Shown: positions 45,585 to 55,594, numbered from the stretch's first letter. The stretch is 64,000 bases of DNA from Bacillus atrophaeus (GCF_001584335.1 NZ_LSBB01000020.1:990207-1054206); one strand, 5' to 3'. Made by a program: numbers and translations. Notes: generated by a model not told the origin, from the sequence alone.

Positions 45585-47114
45585 TCAGACTGGGTAAACC
45601 GGATGTTTTCTGTGTGTAAATGTCAAATCTTTTGTCATATAGGCTGTAAGGCGTTTATTGAGTTCGTCGCGTAATGAATTGGCTGGGATAATTCCGTCAA
45701 TGATCATTTCTGAGGCGAGGCGGTATATATTAATGTCCTGCTTGTATTCCTCCCGCTTATCATTGATGAAGCGCGCCCGCTCCTCTTCAGGGAGTTCGGC
45801 GATTTTTTTCGCATACACAGCATTTACGGCAGCCTCAGGCCCCATAACGGCGATCTGGGCCGTCGGCAGCGCTAAACAGCAATCCGGTTCAAAAGCGGGC
45901 CCGGCCATGGCGTACAAACCGGCTCCATAGGCTTTTCTGACAATGACGGAGAGCTTGGGGACGGTGGCTTCTGACATGGCGGAAATCATCTTTGCACCAT
46001 GGCGGATGATGCCCGCCTGCTCGACCTTTGTCCCTATCATAAAGCCCGGTATGTCGGCTAAGAAAAGCAACGGGATATGAAAAGCGTCACATAAGGTGAT
46101 AAATTTGGCCGCTTTATCCGCTGAATCATGAAATAAAACTCCGCCTTTTACTTTCGGCTGATTCGCGATGATGCCGACCGGCTGTCCGTCTATCCTTGAG
46201 AGTCCTGTAATCAGTTCTGGCGCAAATAAGCCCTTGATTTCAAAAAATGAATCTTCGTCAATCACCCGCTCGATCAAATCCATCATATTAAATGGAGCGT
46301 TTTGATTTTTAGGGATCACATCGGATAGCGGTTTCTCAAAACGTTTCGGCGGCCGAGTTTGGCTTATAGGGGCTTTTTCCATATAGCTTGCCGGGAAATA
46401 GGACAAATACGTGCGTGTCAATTCAATCGCTTCCTGTTCATTCCGAGCGAGAATATCTCCGCATCCTGAGACGGAACAATGCATGCGCGCCCCGCCCATT
46501 TCTTCAAGTGAAACCTTTTCGCCAATCACCATTTCGGCCATGCGGGGAGAACCTAAATACATGGATGCATTGCCTTCAACCATGACGACAATGTCGCAAA
46601 ATGCCGGGATATAAGCTCCTCCTGCGGCAGATGGGCCGAACAGAAGGCAAATTTGCGGAATCCGCCCTGATAATTTGACTTGATTGTAAAAAATTCGGCC
46701 GGCCCCTCTTCTTCCCGGAAACATTTCGACTTGATCTGTAATTCTCGCACCGGCTGAATCGACTAAGTAAATCAGCGGACAGTTTAATTTTTCCGCTGTT
46801 TCTTGAATTCGAATCATTTTTTCGACAGTTTTTGCTCCCCAAGAGCCGGCTTTTACGGTTGAATCATTCGCCATGACACAGACTGTTTTGCCGCCTATTT
46901 TTCCGATCCCTGTCACAACTCCGTCAGCGGGGAGCCCGTCGGACATACACTCCGCAAAAAAAGCATCCTCCAGTTCAATCCCGTCATCAAACAAAAGCTT
47001 GAGCCGCTCTCTTACAAATAACTTCCCTTTCTTTTCATTGCTTTCGTGATACTTTTGCGCTCCGCCTTTTTGAATGGCATCTGCGCGTTCCTGTCTTTCT
47101 ATTTCATCATTCAT
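45585..47114 (-). CDS. yngE: YngE, acyl-CoA carboxylase carboxyltransferase subunit
   Basis: 509 residues from ATG 47114 after GGAGGG; a longer frame to 47147 overlaps yngF. Carboxyltransferase (crotonase-like) fold of methylcrotonyl- or propionyl-CoA carboxylase beta type, with PLIYLVDSAGARITDQVEMF, FGPSAAGGAYIPAFCDIV and FLADIPGFMIGTKVEQAGI. With the AccC-like and BCCP proteins upstream it would carboxylate 3-methylcrotonyl-CoA in leucine degradation. Last gene of the operon. Confidence 0.92.
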   Translation of the reverse strand: MNDEIERQERADAIQKGGAQKYHESNEKKGKLFVRERLKLLFDDGIELEDAFFAECMSDGLPADGVVTGIGKIGGKTVCVMANDSTVKAGSWGAKTVEKMIRIQETAEKLNCPLIYLVDSAGARITDQVEMFPGRRGAGRIFYNQVKLSGRIPQICLLFGPSAAGGAYIPAFCDIVVMVEGNASMYLGSPRMAEMVIGEKVSLEEMGGARMHCSVSGCGDILARNEQEAIELTRTYLSYFPASYMEKAPISQTRPPKRFEKPLSDVIPKNQNAPFNMMDLIERVIDEDSFFEIKGLFAPELITGLSRIDGQPVGIIANQPKVKGGVLFHDSADKAAKFITLCDAFHIPLLFLADIPGFMIGTKVEQAGIIRHGAKMISAMSEATVPKLSVIVRKAYGAGLYAMAGPAFEPDCCLALPTAQIAVMGPEAAVNAVYAKKIAELPEEERARFINDKREEYKQDINIYRLASEMIIDGIIPANSLRDELNKRLTAYMTKDLTFTHRKHPVYPV

Positions 47115-47133
47115 CAGCGATTCCCTCCGTTTA

Positions 47134-47916
47134 TTATTTTCCTTCATAGTTCGCCCGTCTTTTTTCTTGAAACGCCTGTAAGCCTTCTGTTCTGTCTTTT
47201 GTGGGAATAGTGATTTCGTATGCTTTTTGCTCGATTGAAAGACCGGTGTTCAAATCTGTTTCTAACCCTTTATTTATAGCGAATTTAGCCTGTCTGACGG
47301 CGATCGGGCCATTGGCGGCTATGAATCCGGCAAGCTGCTCGGCTTTTTGGAGAAGGTCGGAAGAAGCTGTTACATATTCGATCAGGCCTATCTCTTTTGC
47401 TTCTTGTGCAGATATACGGCGGCCGGTATAAATGAGTTCCTTTGCTTTTCCTTGTCCGATCAGGCGAGGCAGTCTTTGCGTGCCGCCCGCACCGGGGATA
47501 ATGGCAAGACTTGTTTCCGGGAGGCCTAATCGCACATCGTTTGTGGCGATTCTGATGTCACATGCCAGCGCCAGTTCAAGCCCTCCTCCTAAGGCGGTTC
47601 CGTTTAAAGCTGCGATGACCGGCTGAGGCAGAGCTTCAATCCTCGAAACAACGCTTTGAATGTGGCTGACACTCCGGCGTACTTGGCTGTGATCCATGCC
47701 TCTTCTTTCTTTTAAATCTGCCCCTGCACAGAACGCTTTTTCTCCGGAACCGGTTAGAATGACACAGCGAATGTTCGGATCAAACTCGATTTTTTGAGCC
47801 GTGTCCTGCAATTCATAAAGCATGTCTGCTGAGAGAGAATTTGCGGCATGAGACCTGTTTAACGTGACGACAGCTATTGTTTCTTTTCGTAGCGAAAAAA
47901 GTACGTTGTCTCCCAT
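47134..47916 (-). CDS. yngF: YngF, enoyl-CoA hydratase (methylglutaconyl-CoA hydratase-like)
   Basis: 260 residues from ATG 47916 after AAAGGAGAC; the 360-codon open frame upstream overlaps yngG and is not used. Crotonase motifs GSGEKAFCAGADLKER, LNGTALGGGLELALACDIR and the catalytic Glu segment LPETSLAIIPGAGGTQRL are complete. It would hydrate 3-methylglutaconyl-CoA. Between yngG and yngE in the operon. Confidence 0.93.
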   Translation of the reverse strand: MGDNVLFSLRKETIAVVTLNRSHAANSLSADMLYELQDTAQKIEFDPNIRCVILTGSGEKAFCAGADLKERRGMDHSQVRRSVSHIQSVVSRIEALPQPVIAALNGTALGGGLELALACDIRIATNDVRLGLPETSLAIIPGAGGTQRLPRLIGQGKAKELIYTGRRISAQEAKEIGLIEYVTASSDLLQKAEQLAGFIAANGPIAVRQAKFAINKGLETDLNTGLSIEQKAYEITIPTKDRTEGLQAFQEKRRANYEGK

Positions 47917-47932
47917 TGTGTCTCCTTTCTTG

Positions 47933-48841
47933 TCAACAAAGCCCTGATGATTTAAAAACTTGCAGGTTACGGCTTGGCAGCGCTTTTCCGATCTTATTTT
48001 CGATCCATTGGATGGCAGGAAGAAGCGTTTGTTGCTCCACACCCGTTTTGATCCCCATTTGTTCAAACATATAAATGGCGTCTTCAGTTGCGGCGTTTCC
48101 CGCTGACCCCGGTGCATACGGGCATCCGCCGAGCCCCCCTGAAGATGTGTCAAAGGCGGTGATCCCCATATTAAGGGCTGCGACCATATTAGCAAGTGCG
48201 GTGCCTCTCGTATCATGAAAATGCATGGCGATGTTTTTGGCGGGAAATCGTTTTAAAAGGGCTTCAAGTACGCTTATCACTTGGACCGGATTCGCCGCGC
48301 CTATCGTATCTCCCAGTGACAGTTCATCTATACCGAATTCAAAAAGGGTTTCGGAAAGGCGAATCACTTGTTCTATAGGCACATCTTTTTCATAAGGACA
48401 GCCAAACACTGTAGATAGGTAGGCTCTTACGGTGAGCTTTTCCTGCTTAGCTTCACGGGTTACTTGATTCAACAAGTGAGCAGTATGATCAATGGATTTG
48501 TTCAGATTCTTTTGATTATGTGTCTCACTTGCTGACATAAAGATACAGGCTTCATTGATCCCGCCTTCTAACCCTTTCTCTAATCCAAGCTGATTCGGAA
48601 CAAGGGCCGCATACGTGACACCCTCTGCACGATTGATTCCTTTTGCTACTTCCAGCGCATCGCTAAGCGCGGGTATCCATTTCGGGTGGACAAAAGAAGT
48701 GATTTCAATATAAGAAAGCCCAGTCTGTGACAGCATGTTAATCCATGCAATTTTATCCTCTGTTTCTATCCAATGCGGCTCATTTTGCAAGCCGTCACGC
48801 GGGCCGACTTCTTTGACGCGGACATTTTTCGGGAATTTCAT
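47933..48841 (-). CDS. yngG: YngG, hydroxymethylglutaryl-CoA lyase
   Basis: 302 residues. Cleaves HMG-CoA to acetyl-CoA and acetoacetate. TIM barrel with VKEVGPRDGLQNEP, metal site MHFHDTRGTALANM and the catalytic Cys block GGLGGCPYAPGSAGNAATED. Starts at ATG 48841 after GGAGGTGCGG, 20 bases after the BCCP gene. Confidence 0.95.
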   Translation of the reverse strand: MKFPKNVRVKEVGPRDGLQNEPHWIETEDKIAWINMLSQTGLSYIEITSFVHPKWIPALSDALEVAKGINRAEGVTYAALVPNQLGLEKGLEGGINEACIFMSASETHNQKNLNKSIDHTAHLLNQVTREAKQEKLTVRAYLSTVFGCPYEKDVPIEQVIRLSETLFEFGIDELSLGDTIGAANPVQVISVLEALLKRFPAKNIAMHFHDTRGTALANMVAALNMGITAFDTSSGGLGGCPYAPGSAGNAATEDAIYMFEQMGIKTGVEQQTLLPAIQWIENKIGKALPSRNLQVFKSSGLC

Positions 48842-48861
48842 GCCGCACCTCCTGTTTAAGG

Positions 48862-49077
48862 TTAAAGGTCCAATTCGATCAGCACTTCCCCCTCATCAAC
48901 AAAATCTCCCTCGTTTTTTTTCACTTCTCTCACTTTTCCGGCTGTGTCAGCTACAATCGGAATCTCCATTTTCATAGATTCTAAAATAGCGACCTCCTGC
49001 CCTTTTTCAATTTGATCGCCAGCCTTGACGTGGATTTTCCAAAGGTTACCTGCCATCTGAATTGATATAGCACCCAT
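48862..49077 (-). CDS. yngHB: YngHB, biotin carboxyl carrier protein
   Basis: 71 residues: a single biotinyl domain with the biotinylated Lys in ILESMKMEIPI. It carries CO2 between the carboxylase YngH and the transferase YngE. ATG 49077 follows AGGAGGCG. Confidence 0.94.
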   Translation of the reverse strand: MGAISIQMAGNLWKIHVKAGDQIEKGQEVAILESMKMEIPIVADTAGKVREVKKNEGDFVDEGEVLIELDL

Positions 49078-49099
49078 TAAATACGCCTCCTCTTTCTCC

Positions 49100-50431
49100 T
49101 TATTTCTTTAAGAAATCGGTCGTCACTTCTCCCTTTTGAAATGGTTCAGAATGGACGATTTTCTCCAGGAATGGAATATTGGTTTTAATTCCTTCTACAT
49201 GATATTCACGGAGAGCCGTTTTTAATTGTTCAATGGCTTGGTTTCTACTTGTTCCTTTTACAATCATTTTCGCAATCATCGGGTCGTAAAAAGGGGATAC
49301 GGTGCTGCCTGCTGCTACGGCGCATTCATGTCTGACCGCCGGATGCTTCAGCAGAGAGAAAGAAGTGATTTTTCCCGGAGACGGATAAAACGTATTCGGG
49401 TCTTCCGCATAAATTCTCACCTCTATCGCATGGCCGCTGCGCTTGATGTCCCGTTGAGAGAAGGCCAATTTATCTCCCGCAGCGACCTTTAGCTGCTGTT
49501 CAACGAGGTCCATGCCTGTGATTTCTTCTGTGACGGGGTGTTCAACTTGGAGTCTGGTATTCATTTCGAGAAAATAAAAGTTTTTATCCTGATCTACTAA
49601 AAACTCAATAGTGCCTGCATTAGTATAGCCGATCGACCGGGCTGCTTTGACGGCTGTTTCTCCGATTCTCGTTCTCAAGTCATCATCAACAAACGGAGAA
49701 GGGGCTTCCTCAATGACTTTTTGGTGCCGCCTTTGAACGGAGCAGTCCCGTTCAAACAGATGCACCGCATTCCCGAAGTGGTCGGCCAGTATTTGAATTT
49801 CAATATGGCGTGCGTTTTCGATGACTTTTTCTATATACATGGAGCCGTCGCCAAAAAAGTCGGCCGCTCGCTTTTTATTCCCTTCATATGCTTTTATCAG
49901 TTCCTCTTCCGAGTGAACGAGCTGCATGCCGATCCCGCCTCCCCCGGCTGAAGCTTTCAGCATAACCGGAAAGCCGATCCTCCGTGCTGCAAGACAGGCT
50001 GAATGAACATCCGACTGTGACTCGGAGACGCCTGGTACTACGGGAATATGTGCTTTTTCCATTGCCTTTCTCGCTTCAATTTTGCTCCCCATTTTTGCGA
50101 TAACAGAAGGCGGCGGGCCGATGAACGTCAGGTTTTCTTTCCGGCAGCGCTCTGCGAAAATACTATTTTCTGAAAGTAAACCATACCCGGGGTGAATCGC
50201 ATCTGCTTTCGACTCTTTTGCCGCTTCTATGATTTTGTCTATATTTAAATAGCTTTCATTCACTCTCGATTTGCCGACCAGATAGGCTTCTGTCGCCGCT
50301 TTCGTATGAGGTGCTTCTTTGTCTGCTTCGGAATAGATTGCTGCTGTCTCGATTCCGAGACGTTTACACGTCCGGATGATTCTTAACGCTATTTCCCCGC
50401 GGTTGGCAATCAGCACTTTTTTAAACAACAT
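49100..50431 (-). CDS. yngH: YngH (AccC2), biotin carboxylase
   Basis: 443 residues. ATP-grasp biotin carboxylase: KVLIANRGEIALRIIRTCKR, Gly loop KASAGGGGIGMQLV, EMNTRLQVEHPVTEEITG. A second copy in the genome besides AccC of fatty acid synthesis is normal for Bacillus; this one serves leucine/branched-chain degradation. ATG 50431 follows AAGGAGGG. Confidence 0.94.
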   Translation of the reverse strand: MLFKKVLIANRGEIALRIIRTCKRLGIETAAIYSEADKEAPHTKAATEAYLVGKSRVNESYLNIDKIIEAAKESKADAIHPGYGLLSENSIFAERCRKENLTFIGPPPSVIAKMGSKIEARKAMEKAHIPVVPGVSESQSDVHSACLAARRIGFPVMLKASAGGGGIGMQLVHSEEELIKAYEGNKKRAADFFGDGSMYIEKVIENARHIEIQILADHFGNAVHLFERDCSVQRRHQKVIEEAPSPFVDDDLRTRIGETAVKAARSIGYTNAGTIEFLVDQDKNFYFLEMNTRLQVEHPVTEEITGMDLVEQQLKVAAGDKLAFSQRDIKRSGHAIEVRIYAEDPNTFYPSPGKITSFSLLKHPAVRHECAVAAGSTVSPFYDPMIAKMIVKGTSRNQAIEQLKTALREYHVEGIKTNIPFLEKIVHSEPFQKGEVTTDFLKK

Positions 50432-50442
50432 GCATACCCTCC

Positions 50443-52089
50443 TTAGAATGATGATAGATGAAACTGTTGTATGGCCTTTTCTCTTAATTTGAATTTTTGA
50501 ATTTTCCCTGATGCCGTCATGGGATATTCATTTGTGAACACGATATAACGCGGAATTTTATGACGGGCTATTTTCCCTTTGCAATAGGCTTGCAGTTCTT
50601 CAGGCGATGCGGTCTGTCCTTCTTTCAGTTTGACCCAGGCGGCAGCCTCTTCCCCGAATTTCGCATCAGGAACGCCTACTACTTGAACATCTAAAACTTT
50701 TGGATGCTGATATAATAATTCTTCAATTTCACGCGGATAGATGTTTTCTCCGCCTCTGATCAGCATGTCTTTTAACCTGCCGGTGATTCGGCAGTACCCC
50801 TGCTCATCCATGACAGCCAGATCACCAGTGTGCAGCCAGCCGTCAGCATCTATTGCGCTCGCGGTGGCTTCCGGATCTTTATAATAGCCTTTCATGACAT
50901 GGTAGCCGCGTGTGCAAAGTTCACCCTGCACCCCTCTTGCAACTTCTCTGGACGTCCCAGGCTGTACAATTTTGACTTCAATATGCGGCAAAGCGCGCCC
51001 GACTGTTTCGACTCTTCTTTGAAGGGAATCATCAGCCCGGGTTTGCGTAATGACCGGAGAGGCTTCTGTTTGGCCGTAGGCGATTGTGATTTCTTTCATG
51101 CCCATTTTTTCAATGACTGCTTTCATCACTTCAATCGGACAGGCTGAGCCTGCCATGATGCCTGTTCTTAAATGAGACAGGTCGTAAGAAGGAAAATGTT
51201 TATGATGGAGCTCGGCGATAAACATGGTCGGGACGCCGTGCAATGCGGTGCATTTTTCTTGTTCGACCGCTGTAAGCACGGCGGCGGGGTCAAACTCTTG
51301 TACCGGAATCATGGCCGCTCCCGCAGAAACACAAGCTAAGACGCCGAGCACACATCCGAAGCAGTGAAAAAACGGGACGGGTATACACATGCGGTCGGTT
51401 GAAGATAACTTCATACATTCCGCTATATTGGCCGCGTTGTTAATAATGTTAAAGTGTGAGAGCATTACACCTTTCGGAAATCCTGTCGTCCCTGAAGTAT
51501 ATTGCATGTTAATGACATCAACACTCATCAGGCTGTTCATTCTGTGATCAAGCTCGGTGTCGGACACTGTCTTAGATAATGTCGCTATATCATCCCAATG
51601 GTACATTCCCGGAGGGCTTTTATCTCCAATAAAAAGAATAGTTTTTAAAAACGGAAAACGGTCGGATTGTAATTGGCCCGGTTCTGATTCTTTTAACTCA
51701 GGAATCAAACCGTTCAGAATATCTGTATAGGAGGTCCCCCTGTAAGAATCCATTAAAATCAGAGCGCTGGCATCGGAGTGTTTAAGCAAATAGTCAAGTT
51801 CTGCCGATTGGAAATTTGTATTGACCGTTACAAGGACGGCGCCGATCTGTGCCGCAGCAAATTGAGCCGTTAGCCATTCGGGTACGTTGGACGCCCAAAC
51901 GGCAACGTGGTCTCCTTTTTTGATGCCGAGTTTCATTAAGCCTTTTGCCGTTCGGCGGCATAAACGGTTAAACTGGGTGTACGTATACCGGAGGTTCCTG
52001 TCAGGATAAACAACGGCTTCACGATCTGGGTGCCGTTTTGCTGTCTGCTCTAAGAGCCTGCCGATCGTCAAGTCAATCAACTCAGCCAC
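50443..52089 (-). CDS. yngI: YngI, acyl-CoA synthetase (AMP-forming)
   Basis: 548 residues. AMP-binding ligase with P-loop YTSGTTGFPKGV, IAYGQTEASPV, TGDLAVMDEQGYCRITGR, RGGENIYPREIEE and the C-terminal Lys motif TASGKIQKF. Probably activates acetoacetate or a medium-chain acid for the pathway. 11 bases after yngH start region on the minus strand; a possible cre site is immediately upstream. Confidence 0.92.
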   Translation of the reverse strand: MAELIDLTIGRLLEQTAKRHPDREAVVYPDRNLRYTYTQFNRLCRRTAKGLMKLGIKKGDHVAVWASNVPEWLTAQFAAAQIGAVLVTVNTNFQSAELDYLLKHSDASALILMDSYRGTSYTDILNGLIPELKESEPGQLQSDRFPFLKTILFIGDKSPPGMYHWDDIATLSKTVSDTELDHRMNSLMSVDVINMQYTSGTTGFPKGVMLSHFNIINNAANIAECMKLSSTDRMCIPVPFFHCFGCVLGVLACVSAGAAMIPVQEFDPAAVLTAVEQEKCTALHGVPTMFIAELHHKHFPSYDLSHLRTGIMAGSACPIEVMKAVIEKMGMKEITIAYGQTEASPVITQTRADDSLQRRVETVGRALPHIEVKIVQPGTSREVARGVQGELCTRGYHVMKGYYKDPEATASAIDADGWLHTGDLAVMDEQGYCRITGRLKDMLIRGGENIYPREIEELLYQHPKVLDVQVVGVPDAKFGEEAAAWVKLKEGQTASPEELQAYCKGKIARHKIPRYIVFTNEYPMTASGKIQKFKLREKAIQQFHLSSF

Positions 52090-52111
52090 TATGATGTTCC
52101 CTCCTCACGAT

Positions 52112-52125
52112 GGAAAGCGTTTACA
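52112..52125 (-). promoter_or_regulatory. Possible cre (CcpA) site between yngJ and yngI
   Basis: GGAAAGCGTTTACA has one mismatch to TGWAANCGNTNWCA. It sits in the 38-base gap between yngJ and yngI, inside the operon, where bound CcpA could block passage of RNA polymerase. Confidence 0.45.
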
Positions 52126-52127
52126 TT

Positions 52128-53270
52128 TCATTTTAGCAGCTGCCTTGCGATTACGATTCTCTGAATTTCTGATGTCCCTTCGCCGATTTCCATCAGCTTG
52201 GCATCGCGAAGCATGCGTTCTACACCGTATTCTCTCATGTAGCCGGAGCCGCCGTGAATTTGGATCGCCTGATTACATGCTCTTGTTGCCATTTCAGATG
52301 CGAACAGCTTGGCAAACGCTGATTCTTTTGTAAACGGGCGCTGTCTATCCTTTAACCAAGCTGCTTTTATAACCATTTGTCTGGCAAGGTCGATTTCCAT
52401 CGCCATATCCGCGAGTTTAAACTGAATCGCCTGAAAGGAGGAAATAGACTGTCCAAACTGCTTCCGCTCTTTTGCATAGGATAAGGAAGCATCCAGCGCG
52501 CCTTGCGCGATTCCGACAGCAAGTGCCGCAATCGAAATCCGGCCGCCGTCTAATGTATGCAAAAACTGTTTAAATCCCTTTGAAGAATCGCCAAGCAAAT
52601 TTTCCGCCGGTACACGGACATTTTCTAAAAGGATCTCCGCAGTGTCCGACCCGCGCACACCCATTTTGTCATAGGGATTTGTAATCGTCAGTCCGGCCGT
52701 GTCTGTCGGTACAATCAGTGCAGAGATGATATTTTTTCCGAGTTCGTTTTTGCCTGTGACTGCTGTCACAATGACGGTGCGGGCATAGTTTGCATTGGTG
52801 ATCCAGCATTTCTCTCCGTTTATGACATACTCATCGCCCTTTCGTTCCGCTTTTGTTTGTGTGCCTCCGGCGTCTGATCCTGCATTCGGTTCAGTAAGAC
52901 CAAATGAACCAAGTGCTTTGCCGGAAGCGAGCGGGACGAGGTGTTCTTGCTTTTGCTTTTCTGTTCCGAAATAATAAAGCGGACTGGCGCCAAGGGACAC
53001 CGCTGCCGCATAGCTTAATCCCGTGCTGCCGCATACTTTTCCAATTTCTTCGACGGCTAAGGCATAGGAAATCGTGTCTCCTCCTGATCCACCGTATTCT
53101 TCTGGAAAAGGAATGCCCAATAATCCGAGTTCTCCCATTTTGTTAAATGTTTGTACTGGAAATTCACCCGTTCGGTCAACGTATTCAGCTTGCGGGGCGA
53201 TTTCCTTTTTCGCAAAGTCCCTTACCATTTCACGAATCATATGTTGTTCTTTTGTCAGGTCAAAATTCAT
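52128..53270 (-). CDS. yngJ: YngJ, acyl-CoA dehydrogenase (isovaleryl-CoA type)
   Basis: 380 residues from ATG 53270 after AAGGAGG; the ten extra codons to 53300 have no site. FAD-dependent; GLTEPNAGSDAGGTQT and WITNANYA are the FAD/substrate motifs, and the catalytic Glu segment is GYMREYGVERMLRDAKLMEI. First gene of yngJ-I-H-HB-G-F-E, known to be SigE-controlled in B. subtilis (mother cell). No clear SigE promoter could be fixed here by eye. Confidence 0.93.
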   Translation of the reverse strand: MNFDLTKEQHMIREMVRDFAKKEIAPQAEYVDRTGEFPVQTFNKMGELGLLGIPFPEEYGGSGGDTISYALAVEEIGKVCGSTGLSYAAAVSLGASPLYYFGTEKQKQEHLVPLASGKALGSFGLTEPNAGSDAGGTQTKAERKGDEYVINGEKCWITNANYARTVIVTAVTGKNELGKNIISALIVPTDTAGLTITNPYDKMGVRGSDTAEILLENVRVPAENLLGDSSKGFKQFLHTLDGGRISIAALAVGIAQGALDASLSYAKERKQFGQSISSFQAIQFKLADMAMEIDLARQMVIKAAWLKDRQRPFTKESAFAKLFASEMATRACNQAIQIHGGSGYMREYGVERMLRDAKLMEIGEGTSEIQRIVIARQLLK

Positions 53271-53379
53271 AGCTTTGCCTCCTTTTCGGCTTTCTATCAT
53301 ATTATTAGAAGAATTCTTTATTCATTCCAAACAAAATGAAGTCTGAAAATTCAACTAATGGAGTATGTCCAACATGCAA

Positions 53380-53412
53380 AAAAAGGTTAAAAAGAGAATC
53401 TCTTTTTAACCG
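53380..53412 (-). terminator. Terminator of yngK
   Basis: GGTTAAAAAGAG / CTCTTTTTAACC arms, T run on the minus strand. Confidence 0.85.
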
Positions 53413-53422
53413 TTGAGGAGGG

Positions 53423-54976
53423 TTATCGGATGGTGACTTTTTTGGAAGGTGTACTTTCATTGTGGAGCCGGTCTGCGGCTGTTACAAAATACGTATATAC
53501 CTGGCTTGTTCCCGCGCTTTCATCTAAAAACGTTTGGTGATCACCTGTTTTTCGCATTGTTCCCAGTAAATACGGTTCTTTTTGATTGCCATTTACTCGA
53601 TAAATAGCATAGTAAGCGGTTTCTTTTGTTTTGTTATTTGACTTGTGATCTTCTATGTGCAGTGTGTTACCCTCAGCTGAGCTCACAATACGTTTGACTT
53701 TCGGTTTTTTTGGCGCCTTCTGATCTAACCATGGCATGTCAGGAACTAAGGCAGGTTTGTTGTAGAGTTCATTGATGAACCGATCCTTAAGTCCGAGCGG
53801 ATTTTTGTTGAGATCTTTAAGGCTGAAATGGATACTGCCTCTGACAAGCTCTGATTGGCGGTTTAATGTGATTTGTCTCGCATACTCATCGGGATCAGAC
53901 CAGGCGGGGTCACTATTGTTATTGATTTTATAGGCTGCCTGCCCAATGTATAAATGAACGGGCCTGTTCCTTACTTCATTGCTCCACCACTGAGTTAACA
54001 CGTCATAAGCAGCCGCCTTAAAACCGATGCTCCAGTATATTTGCGGCGTAATGTAATCTATATCGCCCTTTTGTATCCATTCTCTTGTATCAGCATAAAG
54101 ATCGTCATAGTTGGTTACCCCGGCTGTTGTGTCTGAACCGCTCGGGTCATCCGCCGCATTTCTCCACACGCCGAACGGGCTGATGCCGAATTTCACATAT
54201 GATTTTTCTTTTTTAATCGTGGTATTGATATGGTTCACGAGCTGGTTGACGTTGTCTCTTCGCCAATCGTCAATTTCATCAAAGCGGTTTTTTCCGTATT
54301 GTTCGTACGTTTCCGTGTCGGGAAATTCTTTGCCTTGAATTTTATACGGATAAAAATAGTCGTCCATATGAACGGCATCAATATCGTACTTTTTCACGAC
54401 CTCTTCAATTCCTTGCACAATAAAATCCTGCGCTTTCGGAATACCCGGGTTATAGTAAAGCTGGTTTCCGTATGCAACAACCCAATCCGGATGCTTTCTT
54501 GCAGGATGGTCTTGAGACAGCTTATTGATATCTGTGTGGTTCATTGTGATGCGGTAAGGATTAAACCAAGCGTGGAATTCGAGGTTTCTTTTGTGCGTTT
54601 CTTCAATCATAAAAGCCAGCGGATCATAACCGGGAGCTTTTCCTTGTGTACCTGTCAAATATTCCGACCATGGTCCGTATTCCGATGGATAAAAAGCATC
54701 CGCCGTCGGCTTAATTTGTACGATGACCGCGTTCATGTTCATGTCTTCGGCATCATCCAGCAGCTTAATATATTCTTCTTTTTGTTTTTCAGCTGTTAAT
54801 CCCTTTTTTGAAGGCCAATCAATATTTACGACAGAGGCGATCCATACGGCCCGCAACTCTCTATTTGCATAATGGCCCGCCTCTGCTTTGCTCATGCGCG
54901 GAACGGTGATTAAGCAAGTTCCCATTATCAATAAGCTGATCAGGAAATAAGCTATCCCCTTCTGGCAGCCTCTCAT
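53423..54976 (-). CDS. yngK: YngK, secreted glycoside hydrolase-like protein (GHL10/DUF187)
   Basis: 517 residues with a signal peptide (about 1-32, ending MSKAEA). TIM-barrel GHL10 domain (about 38-370, with RELRAVWIASVVNIDWPSKK, DAVHMDDYFYPY and FGISPFGVWRN), followed by a fibronectin/immunoglobulin-like tail. Acts on an extracellular glycan that has not been identified. Monocistronic. Confidence 0.92.
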   Translation of the reverse strand: MRGCQKGIAYFLISLLIMGTCLITVPRMSKAEAGHYANRELRAVWIASVVNIDWPSKKGLTAEKQKEEYIKLLDDAEDMNMNAVIVQIKPTADAFYPSEYGPWSEYLTGTQGKAPGYDPLAFMIEETHKRNLEFHAWFNPYRITMNHTDINKLSQDHPARKHPDWVVAYGNQLYYNPGIPKAQDFIVQGIEEVVKKYDIDAVHMDDYFYPYKIQGKEFPDTETYEQYGKNRFDEIDDWRRDNVNQLVNHINTTIKKEKSYVKFGISPFGVWRNAADDPSGSDTTAGVTNYDDLYADTREWIQKGDIDYITPQIYWSIGFKAAAYDVLTQWWSNEVRNRPVHLYIGQAAYKINNNSDPAWSDPDEYARQITLNRQSELVRGSIHFSLKDLNKNPLGLKDRFINELYNKPALVPDMPWLDQKAPKKPKVKRIVSSAEGNTLHIEDHKSNNKTKETAYYAIYRVNGNQKEPYLLGTMRKTGDHQTFLDESAGTSQVYTYFVTAADRLHNESTPSKKVTIR

Positions 54977-55087
54977 GTTGTTCCTCCTCCGATGAAAATG
55001 TACTTCAGAATACGTTATTACGATATTCTTGCGTGACGGAAGAGTGATTGAAAGATTGAAACATCATGACAGGTGCCTATGTGAGAT

Positions 55088-55125
55088 AAAAAGACCCGAA
55101 GCTGAATGTCGCTTTGGGTCTTTTT
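55088..55125 (-). terminator. Terminator of yngL
   Basis: AAAAAGACCC and GGGTCTTTTT arms with inner AAGC/GCTT pairing. It overlaps the yngL stop. Confidence 0.8.
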
Positions 55126-55507
55126 ATGTATGATTTTCTTTTGCGGCGCTTTTCAAGAACGCAATAAGCTTCGTGCCGACTCCCACTATTGTTTCCAGAA
55201 TGGCCTGTGCCCCGGCAATGGACAAAATAAAGATCACGGGAACTGCAATGCCCGGCAGAAAAAGATAGCCCAAACCAACGCATATGGCGCACCAAATGCC
55301 TGCACACCAATAGCAGTTCAGCATGTAGCCAAAATTAGATTTTGGAACGCTTTTTTGGTCAACATGCCCTTTATCATCAACTATTCTTTTTTGTTTCATA
55401 AAAGGCTTTCTGATGAATTCTGTAATTTTGTCAAATACAATCAAATGTGTGAGCCTGTAGCTCGCGAGGATAAGCATGATATAGGTGAGCCCAGAGAGTT
55501 TTTCCAT
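55124..55507 (-). CDS. yngL: YngL (DUF1360) membrane protein
   Basis: 127 residues, three to four membrane segments with the conserved loop NCYWCAGIWCAICVGLGYLF. DUF1360 members are found in spore-formers, some as coat or sporulation proteins (YngL, CotB-associated names vary). Function unknown. ATG 55507, RBS GGAGG. Confidence 0.9.
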   Translation of the reverse strand: MEKLSGLTYIMLILASYRLTHLIVFDKITEFIRKPFMKQKRIVDDKGHVDQKSVPKSNFGYMLNCYWCAGIWCAICVGLGYLFLPGIAVPVIFILSIAGAQAILETIVGVGTKLIAFLKSAAKENHT

Positions 55508-55594
55508 AACAAGCCTCCAATCAGCGTTTTCCCTATCCTTCCCATGCTTGCTTCTATCAATTCCTATGACATAAGGAATTACTCAAAACATAAG

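Noticed and set aside
47917..48216. N-terminal extension of YngF
   Set aside because: It would overlap yngG by about 280 bases; the ATG at 47916 has the ribosome site and matches the family length.
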